The notes under the pieces are model-generated. The model was not told the origin of the DNA, made no database searches, and was given only the letters and a program-made list of their open reading frames with translations. A stretch of DNA of 64,000 nucleotides. Source: Bdellovibrionales bacterium RIFOXYA1_FULL_36_14 (GTDB taxonomy: Bacteria > Bdellovibrionota > Bacteriovoracia > Bacteriovoracales > Bacteriovoracaceae). The stretch's first letter is position 1, and each line of letters opens with the position of its first letter. The DNA lies in contig MEPW01000050.1 of assembly GCA_001769975.1 (NCBI GenBank), positions 1-64,000 on the forward strand, written 5' to 3'. This document shows positions 27,608 through 37,044 of this stretch, one piece after another. A program made the translations under genes and the position numbers.

Positions 27608-28276
27608 TTAGTTCATGTCGTTTAAATACAGTTTTGCAATTTTGGCAAAGTTCGAATCACTAAAATGATCCACTACATATTTGAAATTAATCATCGCATC
27701 TTCTTTTTTACCCATCTTTAAATAAATTCTTCCTAAATCAAGATAGACTTTGGATTCTAATAATTTTACCGATGAAGAATTCATTTTTTTCAAGTAAGTC
27801 ACGGCATTTTCTAAATCATTGGAATCCTCATAAACGACCGCTAACCGATGATTGAGAAACCATGCCACGAAGGGATTACTACCTTTCAATTCGTTATGGG
27901 ATTTTTCCAGAATTTCTTTCGCAAAATTAAGTTCTCCTCTCTCTATAAAAAGATCTGCGGACTGAATACTTAAGGTTAAAGTTCCACTATACGATCCCGT
28001 CACTTTAAGAAGGTTGGCAAACTTATCGACGTAATCCTTACCCTCAATCTTTTTTTCTTCCAATTGCTTGAAGGTATTTTTTTCAAAATCATAAACGACT
28101 TGAGACATCTCTTGTTGCTGTTTTTCTGACATATTACTAGTAACACCCCAAAGGATTACGCCCAGGAATATCGCAATAATCACGGAAATTACGAATACTT
28201 TGTTTCTCGCAACAAATTGCCCGATCTCTGTTCTATTTAACTCCTCGTCAACATAGCTCATCATTTTATTAGACAT
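27608..28276 (-). CDS. YfgM-like membrane-anchored TPR protein
   Basis: 222 residues. A cytoplasmic start (about 28 residues), one membrane helix (VFVISVIIAIFLGVILWGV), then a periplasmic helical domain with TPR-like repeats (LAVVYEDSNDLENAVTYLKKM; YLDLGRIYLKMGKKEDAMINF). YfgM in E. coli is an ancillary translocon and chaperone partner at the inner membrane. The bamB-like gene lies 22 bases downstream. The start follows AAGGGG. Confidence 0.8.
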   Translation of the reverse strand: MSNKMMSYVDEELNRTEIGQFVARNKVFVISVIIAIFLGVILWGVTSNMSEKQQQEMSQVVYDFEKNTFKQLEEKKIEGKDYVDKFANLLKVTGSYSGTLTLSIQSADLFIERGELNFAKEILEKSHNELKGSNPFVAWFLNHRLAVVYEDSNDLENAVTYLKKMNSSSVKLLESKVYLDLGRIYLKMGKKEDAMINFKYVVDHFSDSNFAKIAKLYLNDMN

Positions 28277-28339
28277 AGGTTCCCCTTGATATTCATCTTA
28301 AGTTTATTTATGCTGAATTTTATTTGACTTCACCACTAG

Positions 28340-28368
28340 TTGTCAAAAATACTTCACGATTGTATCCT
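28340..28368 (+). promoter_or_regulatory. Sigma-70-like promoter for the gene at 28414
   Basis: TTGTCA (28340-28345), 17-base spacer, TATCCT (28363-28368), about 45 bases before the start codon. Confidence 0.45.
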
Positions 28369-28413
28369 ATTATTTGGAAATGCCAAATAACCCCGTTTAA
28401 CTAGGAAGGTATT

Positions 28414-28914
28414 ATGTTTTTTAAAAAATACGTTTTTTTGATTCTTTTATCACTTATAACCTTATCCTCCGTAAGTTTTAGTACTGAAAAAGATGAACGC
28501 CTAGGACTTGGCACGACCAACCAACTGGCCACAGATCTTCCGGCCATATCCCTCAAACTGCAAAAATCACCATCCTTAGCGGTAGGAGCCCTGTTTGGAT
28601 TTGACACCAATGAAAACACAGGCGGTTGGGGTGCTGGTTTAAAGTTTTATCGAAATTTTATTGATGAATCTCAATTAACTTTCTATGGTTCCATACTCGC
28701 CGCATTGTTAAATAAAAAACATGTCACTTCGAGTGGTGACTCTAAAACTGGGTTCCAACTGGACTTCACCATGGGAACGGAGTTTCATTTTACAGGGCTA
28801 GAAAGCCTAGGATTTAGTTTTGAATTCGGATTATCGTTTGAAAAGATCACCGATTTTGTCGTAAAAACCGTCGGTCATAGCTTTTTGACGGCAGGAGTTC
28901 ACTTCTATTTTTAA
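28414..28914 (+). CDS. Small outer-membrane beta-barrel-type protein
   Basis: 166 residues with a signal peptide (KKYVFLILLSLITLSSVSFS). The mature part is made of alternating strands rich in Gly and aromatics (AVGALFGFDT, GWGAGLKFYRNF, LGFSFEFGLSF) and ends AGVHFYF. The terminal Phe and alternation are typical of proteins inserted by the BAM complex. No family is recognised. The gene after it (28976) has similar character, so the two may form a small operon of surface proteins. Confidence 0.65.
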   Translation: MFFKKYVFLILLSLITLSSVSFSTEKDERLGLGTTNQLATDLPAISLKLQKSPSLAVGALFGFDTNENTGGWGAGLKFYRNFIDESQLTFYGSILAALLNKKHVTSSGDSKTGFQLDFTMGTEFHFTGLESLGFSFEFGLSFEKITDFVVKTVGHSFLTAGVHFYF

Positions 28915-28975
28915 ATACAAGCAACTCAAATATGGTATCGACATCAAGCATAATTAGACGTTAAAATAATTATTA

Positions 28976-29776
28976 ATGACAAAAAGATTATTAGTTTATT
29001 TAATCCTATTTCTGATACCTTGCGTTCCATCATATGCCCAATATGATGAAGGTGAAATGATTGAAGCTAACGTATTTGACGATGACCTCGATGTCGGTGG
29101 AGATATCTTTAGCGACTTCAACGAAGACTTGGAAACTGCTAAAGTCACAGAATTCGAACGCTATTATCGATATGGAAGATTTTTTTCGTTCAATTTAGGC
29201 TTAGGCGTTACCATGTTTGATGGCAATCGAGGTTATGCCTACGAAAATCAACTCCCCTCCTATTCACTCTCCTTTACTTTTTTTCAAAATTTCAGGGTAG
29301 CTTATGGTCTAGGAGTAGCCTTTTCCAAGCATCATATGTTTCTACCTGATCCAACTAGAGGACATACCCCTGCGGGAGGCTCGAACGGCCCGGGTTTTGT
29401 CGACGTGAGCATGCTGCGAACGTTTTTTTCTTCAAGGTACTATCTGGATACTGCCGATCTCGGTACTGCGATAACCTACTCCAACCCTTACGTAATCGGA
29501 AGGATTGAATATTGGTATTTAACGAATAAATTTATTGACCAAAGCGCAACCCCTGATGATAGTGGCGGTGGACTAGGTTTTGGTCTGGGATTTGGATTGG
29601 AATTTCCAATAAAACTTAAGGAATCCTTCCTAGGAGTTGAATTCCTTTTTCACACAGTCAATTTTCACGACAAATTCACTAACGCTTACCAGGCCCGCAA
29701 TGATGGGGAATTTGGTTACGAAGATATGAGCGGTAACGCCTGGTCTACCACCATCAACTATATTATCTCTTGGTAG
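28976..29776 (+). CDS. Outer-membrane beta-barrel-type protein
   Basis: 266 residues. Signal peptide ends near CVPSYAQ. An acidic segment (DDDLDVGGDIFSDFNEDLE) is followed by barrel-like strands (FFSFNLGLGVTMF, FRVAYGLGVAF, GLGFGLGFGLEF) and a C-terminal TTINYIISW, whose final aromatic fits an outer-membrane insertion signal. Family unknown. Its 3' end overlaps the minus-strand der gene by 14 bases, so the two transcripts converge. Confidence 0.6.
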   Translation: MTKRLLVYLILFLIPCVPSYAQYDEGEMIEANVFDDDLDVGGDIFSDFNEDLETAKVTEFERYYRYGRFFSFNLGLGVTMFDGNRGYAYENQLPSYSLSFTFFQNFRVAYGLGVAFSKHHMFLPDPTRGHTPAGGSNGPGFVDVSMLRTFFSSRYYLDTADLGTAITYSNPYVIGRIEYWYLTNKFIDQSATPDDSGGGLGFGLGFGLEFPIKLKESFLGVEFLFHTVNFHDKFTNAYQARNDGEFGYEDMSGNAWSTTINYIISW

Positions 29777-31493
29777 GTGAATCCTTCTTGGAAGGATGAG
29801 CTCTTTTTTCCAAATCACTACTAGTTCTAAAAATTAAATGAATGGGTGCATTTTTAAGATCAAAACTATCCCTAATGCCATTTTTTAAATACCGTTTGTA
29901 ATTTTCCGGTATACCTTTTGATCTATTCGTAAATAGTAAAAAGGTAGGAGGGTTGGCCTTGATCATAGAAGAATATTTCACTTTTAATCGTTTACCACCG
30001 GTATTGGTGATCACGATTGAATTTTTATCCACCAATTCACTTATGGTTTGATTAACTGCACTAGTTGGTATTCTTTTATTTCTAATAAGTATAGTTTCCA
30101 CCAATACCTTTTTAAATTTGCCGATGTGCTGTTTATATTTTGCCGACAATGGCACAATATCGCAAAACTCAAGCCACGGAATGTTATTTCTTAACTCATC
30201 AATCCACAGTTTCTTGTCTTTTGGCGTTTTTAATTTTTCACTAACCAGATCTATCTTGTTAATGGCCAAAATCACGGATTTCCCTTTTTCTAAAGCAATA
30301 TCCACTAATCTTTGGTCTTGATGATTAATGCCTTTAACGGCATCAATTAAATAAACCACTACATCAGCATGAGTAATAGCACTGAGGGATCTATAAACTG
30401 ATTGCTCTTCGACAAAATCGTCGATGGATTTTTGTCGTCTAATTCCGGCGGTATCAATTAAATGAATGGTTCTCCAATAATTGCCTTCGACTTTTTTCTC
30501 TTCTGGCATTGCTTCGGTTTTCTCGGTTAAATCCAATTGAGTTTCATCCACAAATACTTTTTCATAAATCTCTTGAGAGATATCTTTATCGCTGGAATGA
30601 TTTTGTACATATTGGGAATTATTTTTTTGATAATCTTGATAGTCACTAATCAACTGATCAGTTTTCTCTCCCCAGCTCATTTTTTGATCCAACAAATTAG
30701 CTTCTTTATCAAAATATAAATCAAAAAAACCTTCAATGGGATCAACGGTAGTTCCCGGAATATCACTCACCAACGCCCGAGGCGCACCAATCAAACAATT
30801 AAGTAGAGTTGATTTGCCCGCATTAGGTCCTCCAACCAAGGCCACTTTGGAAACCACCTTTTCTCTGGGGGTAACCCCAATTTGCAATCTGGGCATATTA
30901 GATTCATTATTAAGTACTCTTTTTTCCAGTTCAATAACTTCTTGTTGAATCCTCATGGCCAGTTCATCAGTTCCTCTTTTATGGGCCGCTGAAATCATAA
31001 AAATATCATCAATGTCCACTCCCAACGTATAAAAATCCGCTTCATCTCCCATCTGTTTGTCTGAATCATATTTATTAATCACCAGCCAGAATTTCTTCTT
31101 TTTCATTCTCAGATAGTCAATGATACTTTTATCAATAGGAATAGGGCCTTCTCGCACATCCACCACAAACAACACCATATCGCTTTCATCAATAGCAAGC
31201 TTGGCGTGGTCAATCATGATATTGAAAAACTTAAAATTTCTTTTTTCTTTTTCAGTTTTGCTGGGCTCATTTATTTTTTCTAAATAAAATCCACCCGTAT
31301 CTATCAAAATGACTTCTCGCGGAGACTCATGATTGATCAAATCAAATTTCGCAAAACCATAATGCCGGTCTCTAGTTACGCCGGGTAAATCGTGGGTAAT
31401 ATTTTTGCTATCTCGTTTAATCAATCTATTATAGACGGTACTTTTACCGACGTTTGGTCTACCTATAATTGAAACTACCATTGATCTTTCCAT
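29763..31493 (-). CDS. der: GTPase Der (EngA) with a large insertion in the second G domain
   Basis: Double GTPase for 50S ribosome assembly. G domain 1 has GRPNVGKSTVYN, DTGGFYL and NKYD; G domain 2 has GGPNAGKSTLLN, PGTTVDP, DTAGIRRQ and NKID. A KH-like end follows (GGKRLKVKY, PTFLLFTN). Der is normally about 440-490 residues; this one is about 576. The excess lies between TTVDP and DTAG of domain 2, where about 85 residues, rich in Asp, Gln, Asn and Lys, replace the normal 20-25. The start at 31493 follows GGGGAAG; an ATG at 31529 would overlap era by 16 bases and has no good ribosome site. Confidence 0.92.
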   Translation of the reverse strand: MERSMVVSIIGRPNVGKSTVYNRLIKRDSKNITHDLPGVTRDRHYGFAKFDLINHESPREVILIDTGGFYLEKINEPSKTEKEKRNFKFFNIMIDHAKLAIDESDMVLFVVDVREGPIPIDKSIIDYLRMKKKKFWLVINKYDSDKQMGDEADFYTLGVDIDDIFMISAAHKRGTDELAMRIQQEVIELEKRVLNNESNMPRLQIGVTPREKVVSKVALVGGPNAGKSTLLNCLIGAPRALVSDIPGTTVDPIEGFFDLYFDKEANLLDQKMSWGEKTDQLISDYQDYQKNNSQYVQNHSSDKDISQEIYEKVFVDETQLDLTEKTEAMPEEKKVEGNYWRTIHLIDTAGIRRQKSIDDFVEEQSVYRSLSAITHADVVVYLIDAVKGINHQDQRLVDIALEKGKSVILAINKIDLVSEKLKTPKDKKLWIDELRNNIPWLEFCDIVPLSAKYKQHIGKFKKVLVETILIRNKRIPTSAVNQTISELVDKNSIVITNTGGKRLKVKYSSMIKANPPTFLLFTNRSKGIPENYKRYLKNGIRDSFDLKNAPIHLIFRTSSDLEKRAHPSKKDSPTKR

Positions 31494-31513
31494 TTTACTT
31501 CCCCAGTCAAATT

Positions 31514-32482
31514 TTATCGACTTCTCCATACTCTGTTAGAATCGACTGCTCGATGCAATCCAATTGACTCCAGCACATAATTATTTTTAGACCAACCGGG
31601 GGTAACCTTGACATGCAAATTCAAGTTAACCTGGCAGCCCAACATTTCTTCAATTTTTGCTCTTGATTTGGTTCCAATTTCTTTAATAACCGCGCCTTGC
31701 TTACCCACCACAATCCCTCTTTGACTTGGGCGATTAACAATAATGGAGGCGGCAATATGTACGATTGGTTTGGCAAGCGTTTCATCCTCTCTGCCATCTT
31801 GAAACTCTTCTACCACCACCGCAATTTCGTAAGGCAGTTCTTCATTCAAAAGTAAAAAAGCTTGTTCTCTGATATATTCCGTTACAAAAAACCTTTCATT
31901 TTTATTGGAAACATCTCCATCTGGGTAAAGATGGTAGCCCGTCTTTGCTTCATCACAAATGGCACCAGTTAACAGGTGTATATTTTCTCCATTTTTTGAG
32001 CTAATTGAAAAATATTTTTCAATTTTAGGAATCAACTGTTTACCCGCATTGAAAATTTCCAAAAGCAATTCATCGCTTATTTTTACCAGATCGTTTTTAG
32101 TAAAAATAAGCCAGGTCTTATCCAACTCAAATTTCAAGGTTTCTTTAATTGAATTAAGCTGGGGCATAACATCACTAGTTAAATCAATTAATATAAAATT
32201 AAGGTCAACACCCTCACACCCCTCTCTAGCTTGTTCGTTTAATCGTTTATTGAACTCTTTATTACTTTTATGTATCCCGGGAGTATCTACTAACACCACT
32301 TCCGTTTTATCAATATTAAACACACAATGAAATTTGTTCCGAGTGGTTTGGGGTTTATGAGTTACTACCGACAACTCCGTTCCTATTAAATAATTAATCA
32401 ATGAACTTTTGCCAGCATTTGGAACACCCAATACCGAAATCATAATTGATTTATTACTTGGATGCTGATGTTTTAATAACAT
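31514..32482 (-). CDS. era: GTPase Era
   Basis: Ribosome-biogenesis GTPase that binds the 16S rRNA 3' end. 322 residues. G motifs: GVPNAGKSSLIN, TTRNKF, DTPGIHKS and TKNDL. The C-terminal KH domain has GIVVGKQGAVIKEIGTKSRAKIEE. A perfect AAGGAG lies 6 bases before the ATG, inside the end of rnc; the genes overlap by 29 bases. The rnc-era order is conserved across proteobacteria. Confidence 0.96.
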   Translation of the reverse strand: MLLKHQHPSNKSIMISVLGVPNAGKSSLINYLIGTELSVVTHKPQTTRNKFHCVFNIDKTEVVLVDTPGIHKSNKEFNKRLNEQAREGCEGVDLNFILIDLTSDVMPQLNSIKETLKFELDKTWLIFTKNDLVKISDELLLEIFNAGKQLIPKIEKYFSISSKNGENIHLLTGAICDEAKTGYHLYPDGDVSNKNERFFVTEYIREQAFLLLNEELPYEIAVVVEEFQDGREDETLAKPIVHIAASIIVNRPSQRGIVVGKQGAVIKEIGTKSRAKIEEMLGCQVNLNLHVKVTPGWSKNNYVLESIGLHRAVDSNRVWRSR

Positions 32483-33311
32483 GTTTATCTCCTTCTAAAT
32501 AAAGCTTTTTCTTTAATACTTGGTAAGCCAACTCTCTTTCAATCTGTTTTTTAGCGGGTCCTATTCTGGTCAGAACGATTTTATTATCAATCATTAAATC
32601 AACTTTATACTGTCGATCTTCCGTCTCAATATTTTGATACTGTGGAAGTCCTTTTCCAAGCGCAACCGTCAACTCTTGCAATCTTGATTTAGGATCAAAC
32701 TCATCGAGAGCATCATCGGTTATATAATCTGCCTTAAATTGTTCCTGATATAAATTCAAAATAGTCGAAAAAACTTTTTGGGCCCCTGCGAATCCAGAAT
32801 CTTGAAAAATTCCTCCGATCAAAGACTCAAAGGCGTCGGATAGCACCGACGATTTTACATACCCCTTGGTATGTAATTCCCCCTTGCCCAGTAAAATAAT
32901 GTGGGAAAGGTCTAATATGTTGGAAAGTAGAACTAATGAAAGTTCATTGACTAAAGCACTTCTCAGTTTAGATAACTTACCTTCTTGAAAACTTGGATAA
33001 GTTTTAATCAGTGAATCAGCTATAAGCAGATCGATGACTGCATCTCCTAGATATTCTAAGCGTTGATTGCTTTCTAACTTTAATTCTGGAAATTCATTAG
33101 TAAGCGAGGGGTGAGTAATCGACATTAAAAAAAGTTCAAAATTATTAAATTGATAATCAATTTTTTGTAGTAAATTTTTAGTGGATGAATGATTTAAAAT
33201 AAAATCTAAAAGAACTTCTCGGGAACAATCCTTTTTATCCGTAATGAATTCAATAAATTCCACGGACAAAAATAAATCCCTTTTGTTTTGGTTACAGGTC
33301 GTCTTTTGCAC
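32454..33311 (-). CDS. rnc: Ribonuclease III
   Basis: Double-strand-specific RNase, 285 residues. The signature NQRLEYLGDAVIDLL contains the catalytic acidic residues, with the second set in SDAFESLIGGIFQDSG. A C-terminal dsRNA-binding domain begins about residue 200 (DPKSRLQELTVALGKGLPQY). About 45 N-terminal residues before the first conserved helix are longer than usual, so the start may lie downstream. It is first in an rnc-era-der run. The divergent gene on the plus strand begins 157 bases away. Confidence 0.93.
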   Translation of the reverse strand: MQKTTCNQNKRDLFLSVEFIEFITDKKDCSREVLLDFILNHSSTKNLLQKIDYQFNNFELFLMSITHPSLTNEFPELKLESNQRLEYLGDAVIDLLIADSLIKTYPSFQEGKLSKLRSALVNELSLVLLSNILDLSHIILLGKGELHTKGYVKSSVLSDAFESLIGGIFQDSGFAGAQKVFSTILNLYQEQFKADYITDDALDEFDPKSRLQELTVALGKGLPQYQNIETEDRQYKVDLMIDNKIVLTRIGPAKKQIERELAYQVLKKKLYLEGDKHVIKTSASK

Positions 33312-33467
33312 TTTCGGCTCACATATATAAATTGTCTATTGACGCATGTATCAAATCTTTTAAGGAAAAACAAGGAAACTCTTTTCACTTGTATAATGTA
33401 CGGGGTACTTGTATTATTCCTTGGCAAACCCTGTAAAAATTACTTGATTAGAGGAGCGGCTTTTTCC

Positions 33468-34463
33468 ATGCTGGAAGATAAATTCGGACATTTTTTTGAA
33501 TTAGAGCGAAAATTTGTGAGCAAACTGGATAAAGAAGGGCTAAGTCGAAACACCGTCAAAAACTACAAGACCGATTTAGACTGCTTTAATAAATTCCTCC
33601 GAGCTTCCCAGTCACCTTTTGATTTGAATAATTTAACCACCGATCTGGCACAAAAATACAACGATTTTCTAAACCAAAAACTAAATTCCGACAATTCCAA
33701 AAGACGACGCATTCAAACTCTTCGAATTTTTCTTGATTTTTTAGTAGGACAAAGCATTATTTTGACCAACCCCGTACGTAATCTTCAATCTTCTCCCAAA
33801 TTTCTGGATATTCCAAGGCCTACCCCCTTTAGTGATATTAAAACTCTCTGGACTTATCTTCTCGAAGAAAAAGAAAGTAGTGACGAAATGATTAAGTTAC
33901 TGGCCCAGAGAAATCAAATTATCTTACTATTGATCTTTGGTGCTGGCCTTAAGGTTTCTGATCTCTCTCATTTAAAAGAAAAACAAATTTTTATCGACGC
34001 CTCTCCTCGGGTCATGCTGACTCCTTTTAAAAGAGAACCCTATACTATTCCTCTTCCACCAATTTTTGCTTCTATTTTTTTAGAGTATGGTGAATCACTG
34101 AGCAACTTCAAAAAGAAATCCGGGCTTACCTTCGATGAATTACTCTTTAATGCCAACCCCTATCAAATCATCTCAGGCGGCTTATCCCCCAGAGGTCTTG
34201 AACTTATATTTGAAGAATTTAGAAAAAAACTAGTGCTTCAGCTTACTCCCAAATCTTTGCGCCAAGCCTGTATCTTTAAATGGCTCGCTCAAAATAAAAA
34301 AGATAACATCATCAAAGAGTGGATGGGGGTTTCATCTGCCTATAGCTTGAAGCTTTATAAAGATCATGCCACAAATAACCTCTATAGTGATCAATTTTTA
34401 GAAGAAATGTATCTCAACTTGAAACGCCGAAGAACTCCAACGATTTCCACTAATTTATTATAA
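33468..34463 (+). CDS. XerC/XerD-like tyrosine recombinase with altered active site
   Basis: 331 residues with the two-domain phage-integrase fold: a SAM-like core-binding domain (KEGLSRNTVKNYKTDLDCFNKF) and a catalytic domain. The start at 33468 follows GAGGAG; the frame continues upstream to 33288 without ribosome site. Expected active-site residues are changed. The first Arg (GLRVSEL) is Lys162 in GAGLKVSDL. In HxLRH the first His is Lys262, Arg265 is kept and the last position is Gln266. The LLGH His is Val288. The nucleophile Tyr297 is present. It is probably a divergent DNA-binding or weakly active relative rather than the dif-site resolvase. No integrase cargo, att repeats or phage genes are nearby. 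Confidence 0.8.
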   Translation: MLEDKFGHFFELERKFVSKLDKEGLSRNTVKNYKTDLDCFNKFLRASQSPFDLNNLTTDLAQKYNDFLNQKLNSDNSKRRRIQTLRIFLDFLVGQSIILTNPVRNLQSSPKFLDIPRPTPFSDIKTLWTYLLEEKESSDEMIKLLAQRNQIILLLIFGAGLKVSDLSHLKEKQIFIDASPRVMLTPFKREPYTIPLPPIFASIFLEYGESLSNFKKKSGLTFDELLFNANPYQIISGGLSPRGLELIFEEFRKKLVLQLTPKSLRQACIFKWLAQNKKDNIIKEWMGVSSAYSLKLYKDHATNNLYSDQFLEEMYLNLKRRRTPTISTNLL

Positions 34464-34475
34464 TTATTCCTTGGT

Positions 34476-35312
34476 TTACTGAAAACTCTCATCTAACTTA
34501 TTTCGATAATCTCTAACACTTTCCGTTTCAGATTCTTTAGTCAGGGGTATATAATCTTGTGGTCTAGTTTCCACAGGTAGCCCCATATCCAAATCTGAGA
34601 ACCAGCGATCCATGGTCTGATCTCTTTTTTCCACTAAATAAAAATCAAGATCCTTTTCTAACTGGTCAAGGTGGAATACCAGTTCTTTTTGCAAATTAAA
34701 TTGTTCTTGCCTTTTCAGTTGCAAATTATCAATGGCTTCTTGTTTTTGTCTTTTAAGTCTAAGAATTTCTTTGTCATATTCTGCTGCCACGGAAACGCTT
34801 TTTTGATCAAATCCCCACAAGAAATCATTTACATTGTTAAGCTGGTTAAATAAATCTGATTTGCGCTCTAGCAACGTCTTGCGGTGAGCACTAGCTTGCC
34901 TTACTCTTTCACTTAAAACTTCAGACTTAAAGCGTAGCACAGAGCCTCGTCTGAAATATTCATTATTTGCCAGACAAGATGTAATATCTGCCACATAAAT
35001 AACAAAATATTTCTCTTCAACACTTCTTACAAATCCTTGGCATCTCTTATTAACTTTGGTTTGATTGATGGTAAATTCCACCATGTCTCCAATGCGAAAG
35101 AGCCTGGTATTTTTGGTTCCTGACTCCACCTTGAAAATACGGGTAGTCTCGTCCCTATCAGTTACTCTCCCTTTAAAAAATGAGTAATCAAATGTAGGGT
35201 CATAAAATGAGTCTTTCGGAGGAACCAAATGCTCAGAAATATCAGCCTCTCGCGAGAAGGTTACCCCTTGGTATAAAAAACTGACGAATAAAAAAACCAG
35301 GACTTTTTTCAT
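34476..35312 (-). CDS. Exported coiled-coil protein, unknown function
   Basis: The start at 35312 (MKKVLVFLFVSFLYQGVTFS) gives a clear signal peptide; the frame opens 8 codons earlier. Residues about 40-120 look like a small beta domain (FKGRVTDRDE, LFRIGDMVEFTINQ, YFVIYVADITSC) with one Cys pair. Residues about 130-230 form a charged helix likely to coil (EYDKEILRLKRQKQEAID, ELVFHLDQLEKDLDFYL). No family recognised. It is convergent with the Xer-like gene and divergent from transaldolase. Periplasmic location is inferred. Confidence 0.65.
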   Translation of the reverse strand: MKKVLVFLFVSFLYQGVTFSREADISEHLVPPKDSFYDPTFDYSFFKGRVTDRDETTRIFKVESGTKNTRLFRIGDMVEFTINQTKVNKRCQGFVRSVEEKYFVIYVADITSCLANNEYFRRGSVLRFKSEVLSERVRQASAHRKTLLERKSDLFNQLNNVNDFLWGFDQKSVSVAAEYDKEILRLKRQKQEAIDNLQLKRQEQFNLQKELVFHLDQLEKDLDFYLVEKRDQTMDRWFSDLDMGLPVETRPQDYIPLTKESETESVRDYRNKLDESFQ

Positions 35313-35428
35313 GCTTATATTATGAATCCAATTCATAGATATTTCGAGTTTAATTTTAAGTCGATATCTCTTTTCTAAACTTAAAAACCTTGGTATTAGC
35401 TTATAAACTGAAATCGAAGGAGTAAATA

Positions 35429-36073
35429 ATGCAAATATTTATAGATACAGGCTCTTTGGAAGAAATTAAAGAAGCTGCCACTTTTGGAATTGTTGATGGT
35501 GTTACCACCAATCCTTCACTGATCGCAAAAACTGGTAAATCAAGAGATGAAATAATCAATGAAATTGTAAAGATAATTGATGGGCCAATTTCTGCCGAGG
35601 TTATATCAACTGATAGCCAGGGTATGATTGAAGAAGGGAAAATGCTTTCTAAAATTCATAAAAATGTCACTATTAAAGTTCCGATGACCATTGAGGGTAT
35701 CAAAGCTTGTAAGTGGTTTTCAGACAATAAAATCAAGACCAACGTCACGCTAGTTTTTTCGTCAAATCAAGCTTTGCTGGCCGCTAAAGCTGGAGCGACT
35801 TACGTATCACCGTTTATCGGACGACTTGATGACATTGGACATGACGGCATGAATTTAATTGAGGAAATTAGACAGGTATTCGACAATTATGCATTTCCGA
35901 CTCAAATTCTGGCTGCTTCCATTCGACATCCTGACCACGTCAGAGTGGCTTCTATGTTAGGTGCCGATGTTGCCACTATTCCTTTTGACGTCTTAAAAAA
36001 ACTTTATAATCATGTTCTTACCGATAAGGGTGTAGAGGCTTTTTTAAAAGATTATAAAAAATCAATTAGTTAA
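35429..36073 (+). CDS. tal: Transaldolase (small, TalC/Fsa type)
   Basis: Transfers dihydroxyacetone units between sugar phosphates in the pentose phosphate pathway. 214 residues, the compact family. [26 protein letters not shown] and the Schiff-base Lys83 in [10 protein letters not shown] are seen, then [15 protein letters not shown]. The start follows GAAGGAG. It is a single-gene unit divergent from 34476-35312. Confidence 0.93.
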   Translation: MQIFIDTGSLEEIKEAATFGIVDGVTTNPSLIAKTGKSRDEIINEIVKIIDGPISAEVISTDSQGMIEEGKMLSKIHKNVTIKVPMTIEGIKACKWFSDNKIKTNVTLVFSSNQALLAAKAGATYVSPFIGRLDDIGHDGMNLIEEIRQVFDNYAFPTQILAASIRHPDHVRVASMLGADVATIPFDVLKKLYNHVLTDKGVEAFLKDYKKSIS

Positions 36074-36184
36074 TATTTAAAAAATATCATCTACTTTTTC
36101 AAATATTAAAATATTTTAAGTCAATTTATTTGCTTGATTGCCGATCAGTTGTTGATGTTATTCGTCGATCAACCAGAGGCCCTA

Positions 36185-37003
36185 ATGCCAAAATTGACTC
36201 TACTCCTTGTGATCTTAGCCGTATGTTGCGCCTGTCTTGAAATGGAATCCAAGCAAGCTAATCATTCTTCTAATTTACCATCAAGTGGCTATGAAAAGGC
36301 TAACATCAGGTGGAGTAATGATTTGGTCTCAACCAATAATCTTAATCTGAAGATATCATCAGATTTTTCTAATAACGAAAAAACTGACGTAGTTGAGATC
36401 ATTAAAACATGGAATCAAGCGCACGAGGATTTATCATTTTTAAACGAAGCCCTTGAGGTGACTCCCAATCTCAATACAAATGATCTCAATGCTTATCGCG
36501 ATAGCGTACAAGGTATATATAAATCCTATAGTTGGTTCGAAGAATTAAGCAGCTCTGCTTTAGGAGTTACCCAATTTTATGCTACGAGAAGAAATGTTGG
36601 AATGGATAATGAGTATTTGGAAATTCTCCATGCTGATATCATTCTTAATTATAAAGACTATAATTATGATTCTAGTGCCAAGAATTATTCGGGATATGAC
36701 TTGTACTCCGTCATCCTGCATGAAATGGGGCATTTTTTAGGATTAAAACATACTCAACACGTAGAAGATGTTATGGCTCCTTATTTGGATACTGACGAAC
36801 TTAAGCATACTTTAAGCGCCAACGACATTTATCTGCTTAACAGTCTCTATACCAAAACCATTTCTTCACTTTCAACAAAAAAAGCAATCTCTCCATCTTC
36901 AGTCACAAATAGTAATGATGAAATCATTCGTGGTATTATTGAATTGCTTCCATGCGGTTGTCAGCATAGACGATTTGAAATAATAAAAGGGCCAATCTAT
37001 TAA
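36185..37003 (+). CDS. Matrixin-type zinc metalloprotease lipoprotein
   Basis: 272 residues. The start at 36185 gives a signal peptide with a Cys at about residue 18 (VCCAC) that can serve as lipobox; the frame runs upstream to 36134. The zinc site HEMGHFLGLKH (HExxHxxGxxH) is followed by the Met-turn-like VMAPYLD, the hallmark of metzincins such as matrixins. The first half (IRWSNDLVSTNNLNLKISSDFS...IKTWNQAHED) resembles the pro/peptidase_M10 start in bacterial relatives. It would cut proteins at the cell surface or periplasm. Its stop codon lies in the loop of a terminator for the opposing ribosomal operon. Confidence 0.8.
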   Translation: MPKLTLLLVILAVCCACLEMESKQANHSSNLPSSGYEKANIRWSNDLVSTNNLNLKISSDFSNNEKTDVVEIIKTWNQAHEDLSFLNEALEVTPNLNTNDLNAYRDSVQGIYKSYSWFEELSSSALGVTQFYATRRNVGMDNEYLEILHADIILNYKDYNYDSSAKNYSGYDLYSVILHEMGHFLGLKHTQHVEDVMAPYLDTDELKHTLSANDIYLLNSLYTKTISSLSTKKAISPSSVTNSNDEIIRGIIELLPCGCQHRRFEIIKGPIY

Positions 37004-37013
37004 ACTGGCCCTT
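36983..37013 (-). terminator. Intrinsic terminator of infC-rpmI-rplT
   Basis: AAGGGCCA (36987-36994) pairs perfectly with TGGCCCTT (37006-37013). On the minus strand it is followed by TTTTATTATTT. It lies 32 bases after the rplT stop and inside the last codons of the convergent protease gene. Confidence 0.8.
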
Positions 37014-37044
37014 CACCGTAAAACTTAAAATTAAAATTAAAAAT

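Noticed and set aside
33288-33467. 60-codon N-terminal extension of the Xer-like protein
   Set aside because: It overlaps the start region of rnc and has no ribosome site; GAGGAG precedes the ATG at 33468, and the SAM-like domain begins there.
33468-34463. Evidence for a phage or genomic island around the Xer-like gene
   Set aside because: No att repeats, tRNA, phage structural genes or composition change are visible; flanks are conserved housekeeping genes.
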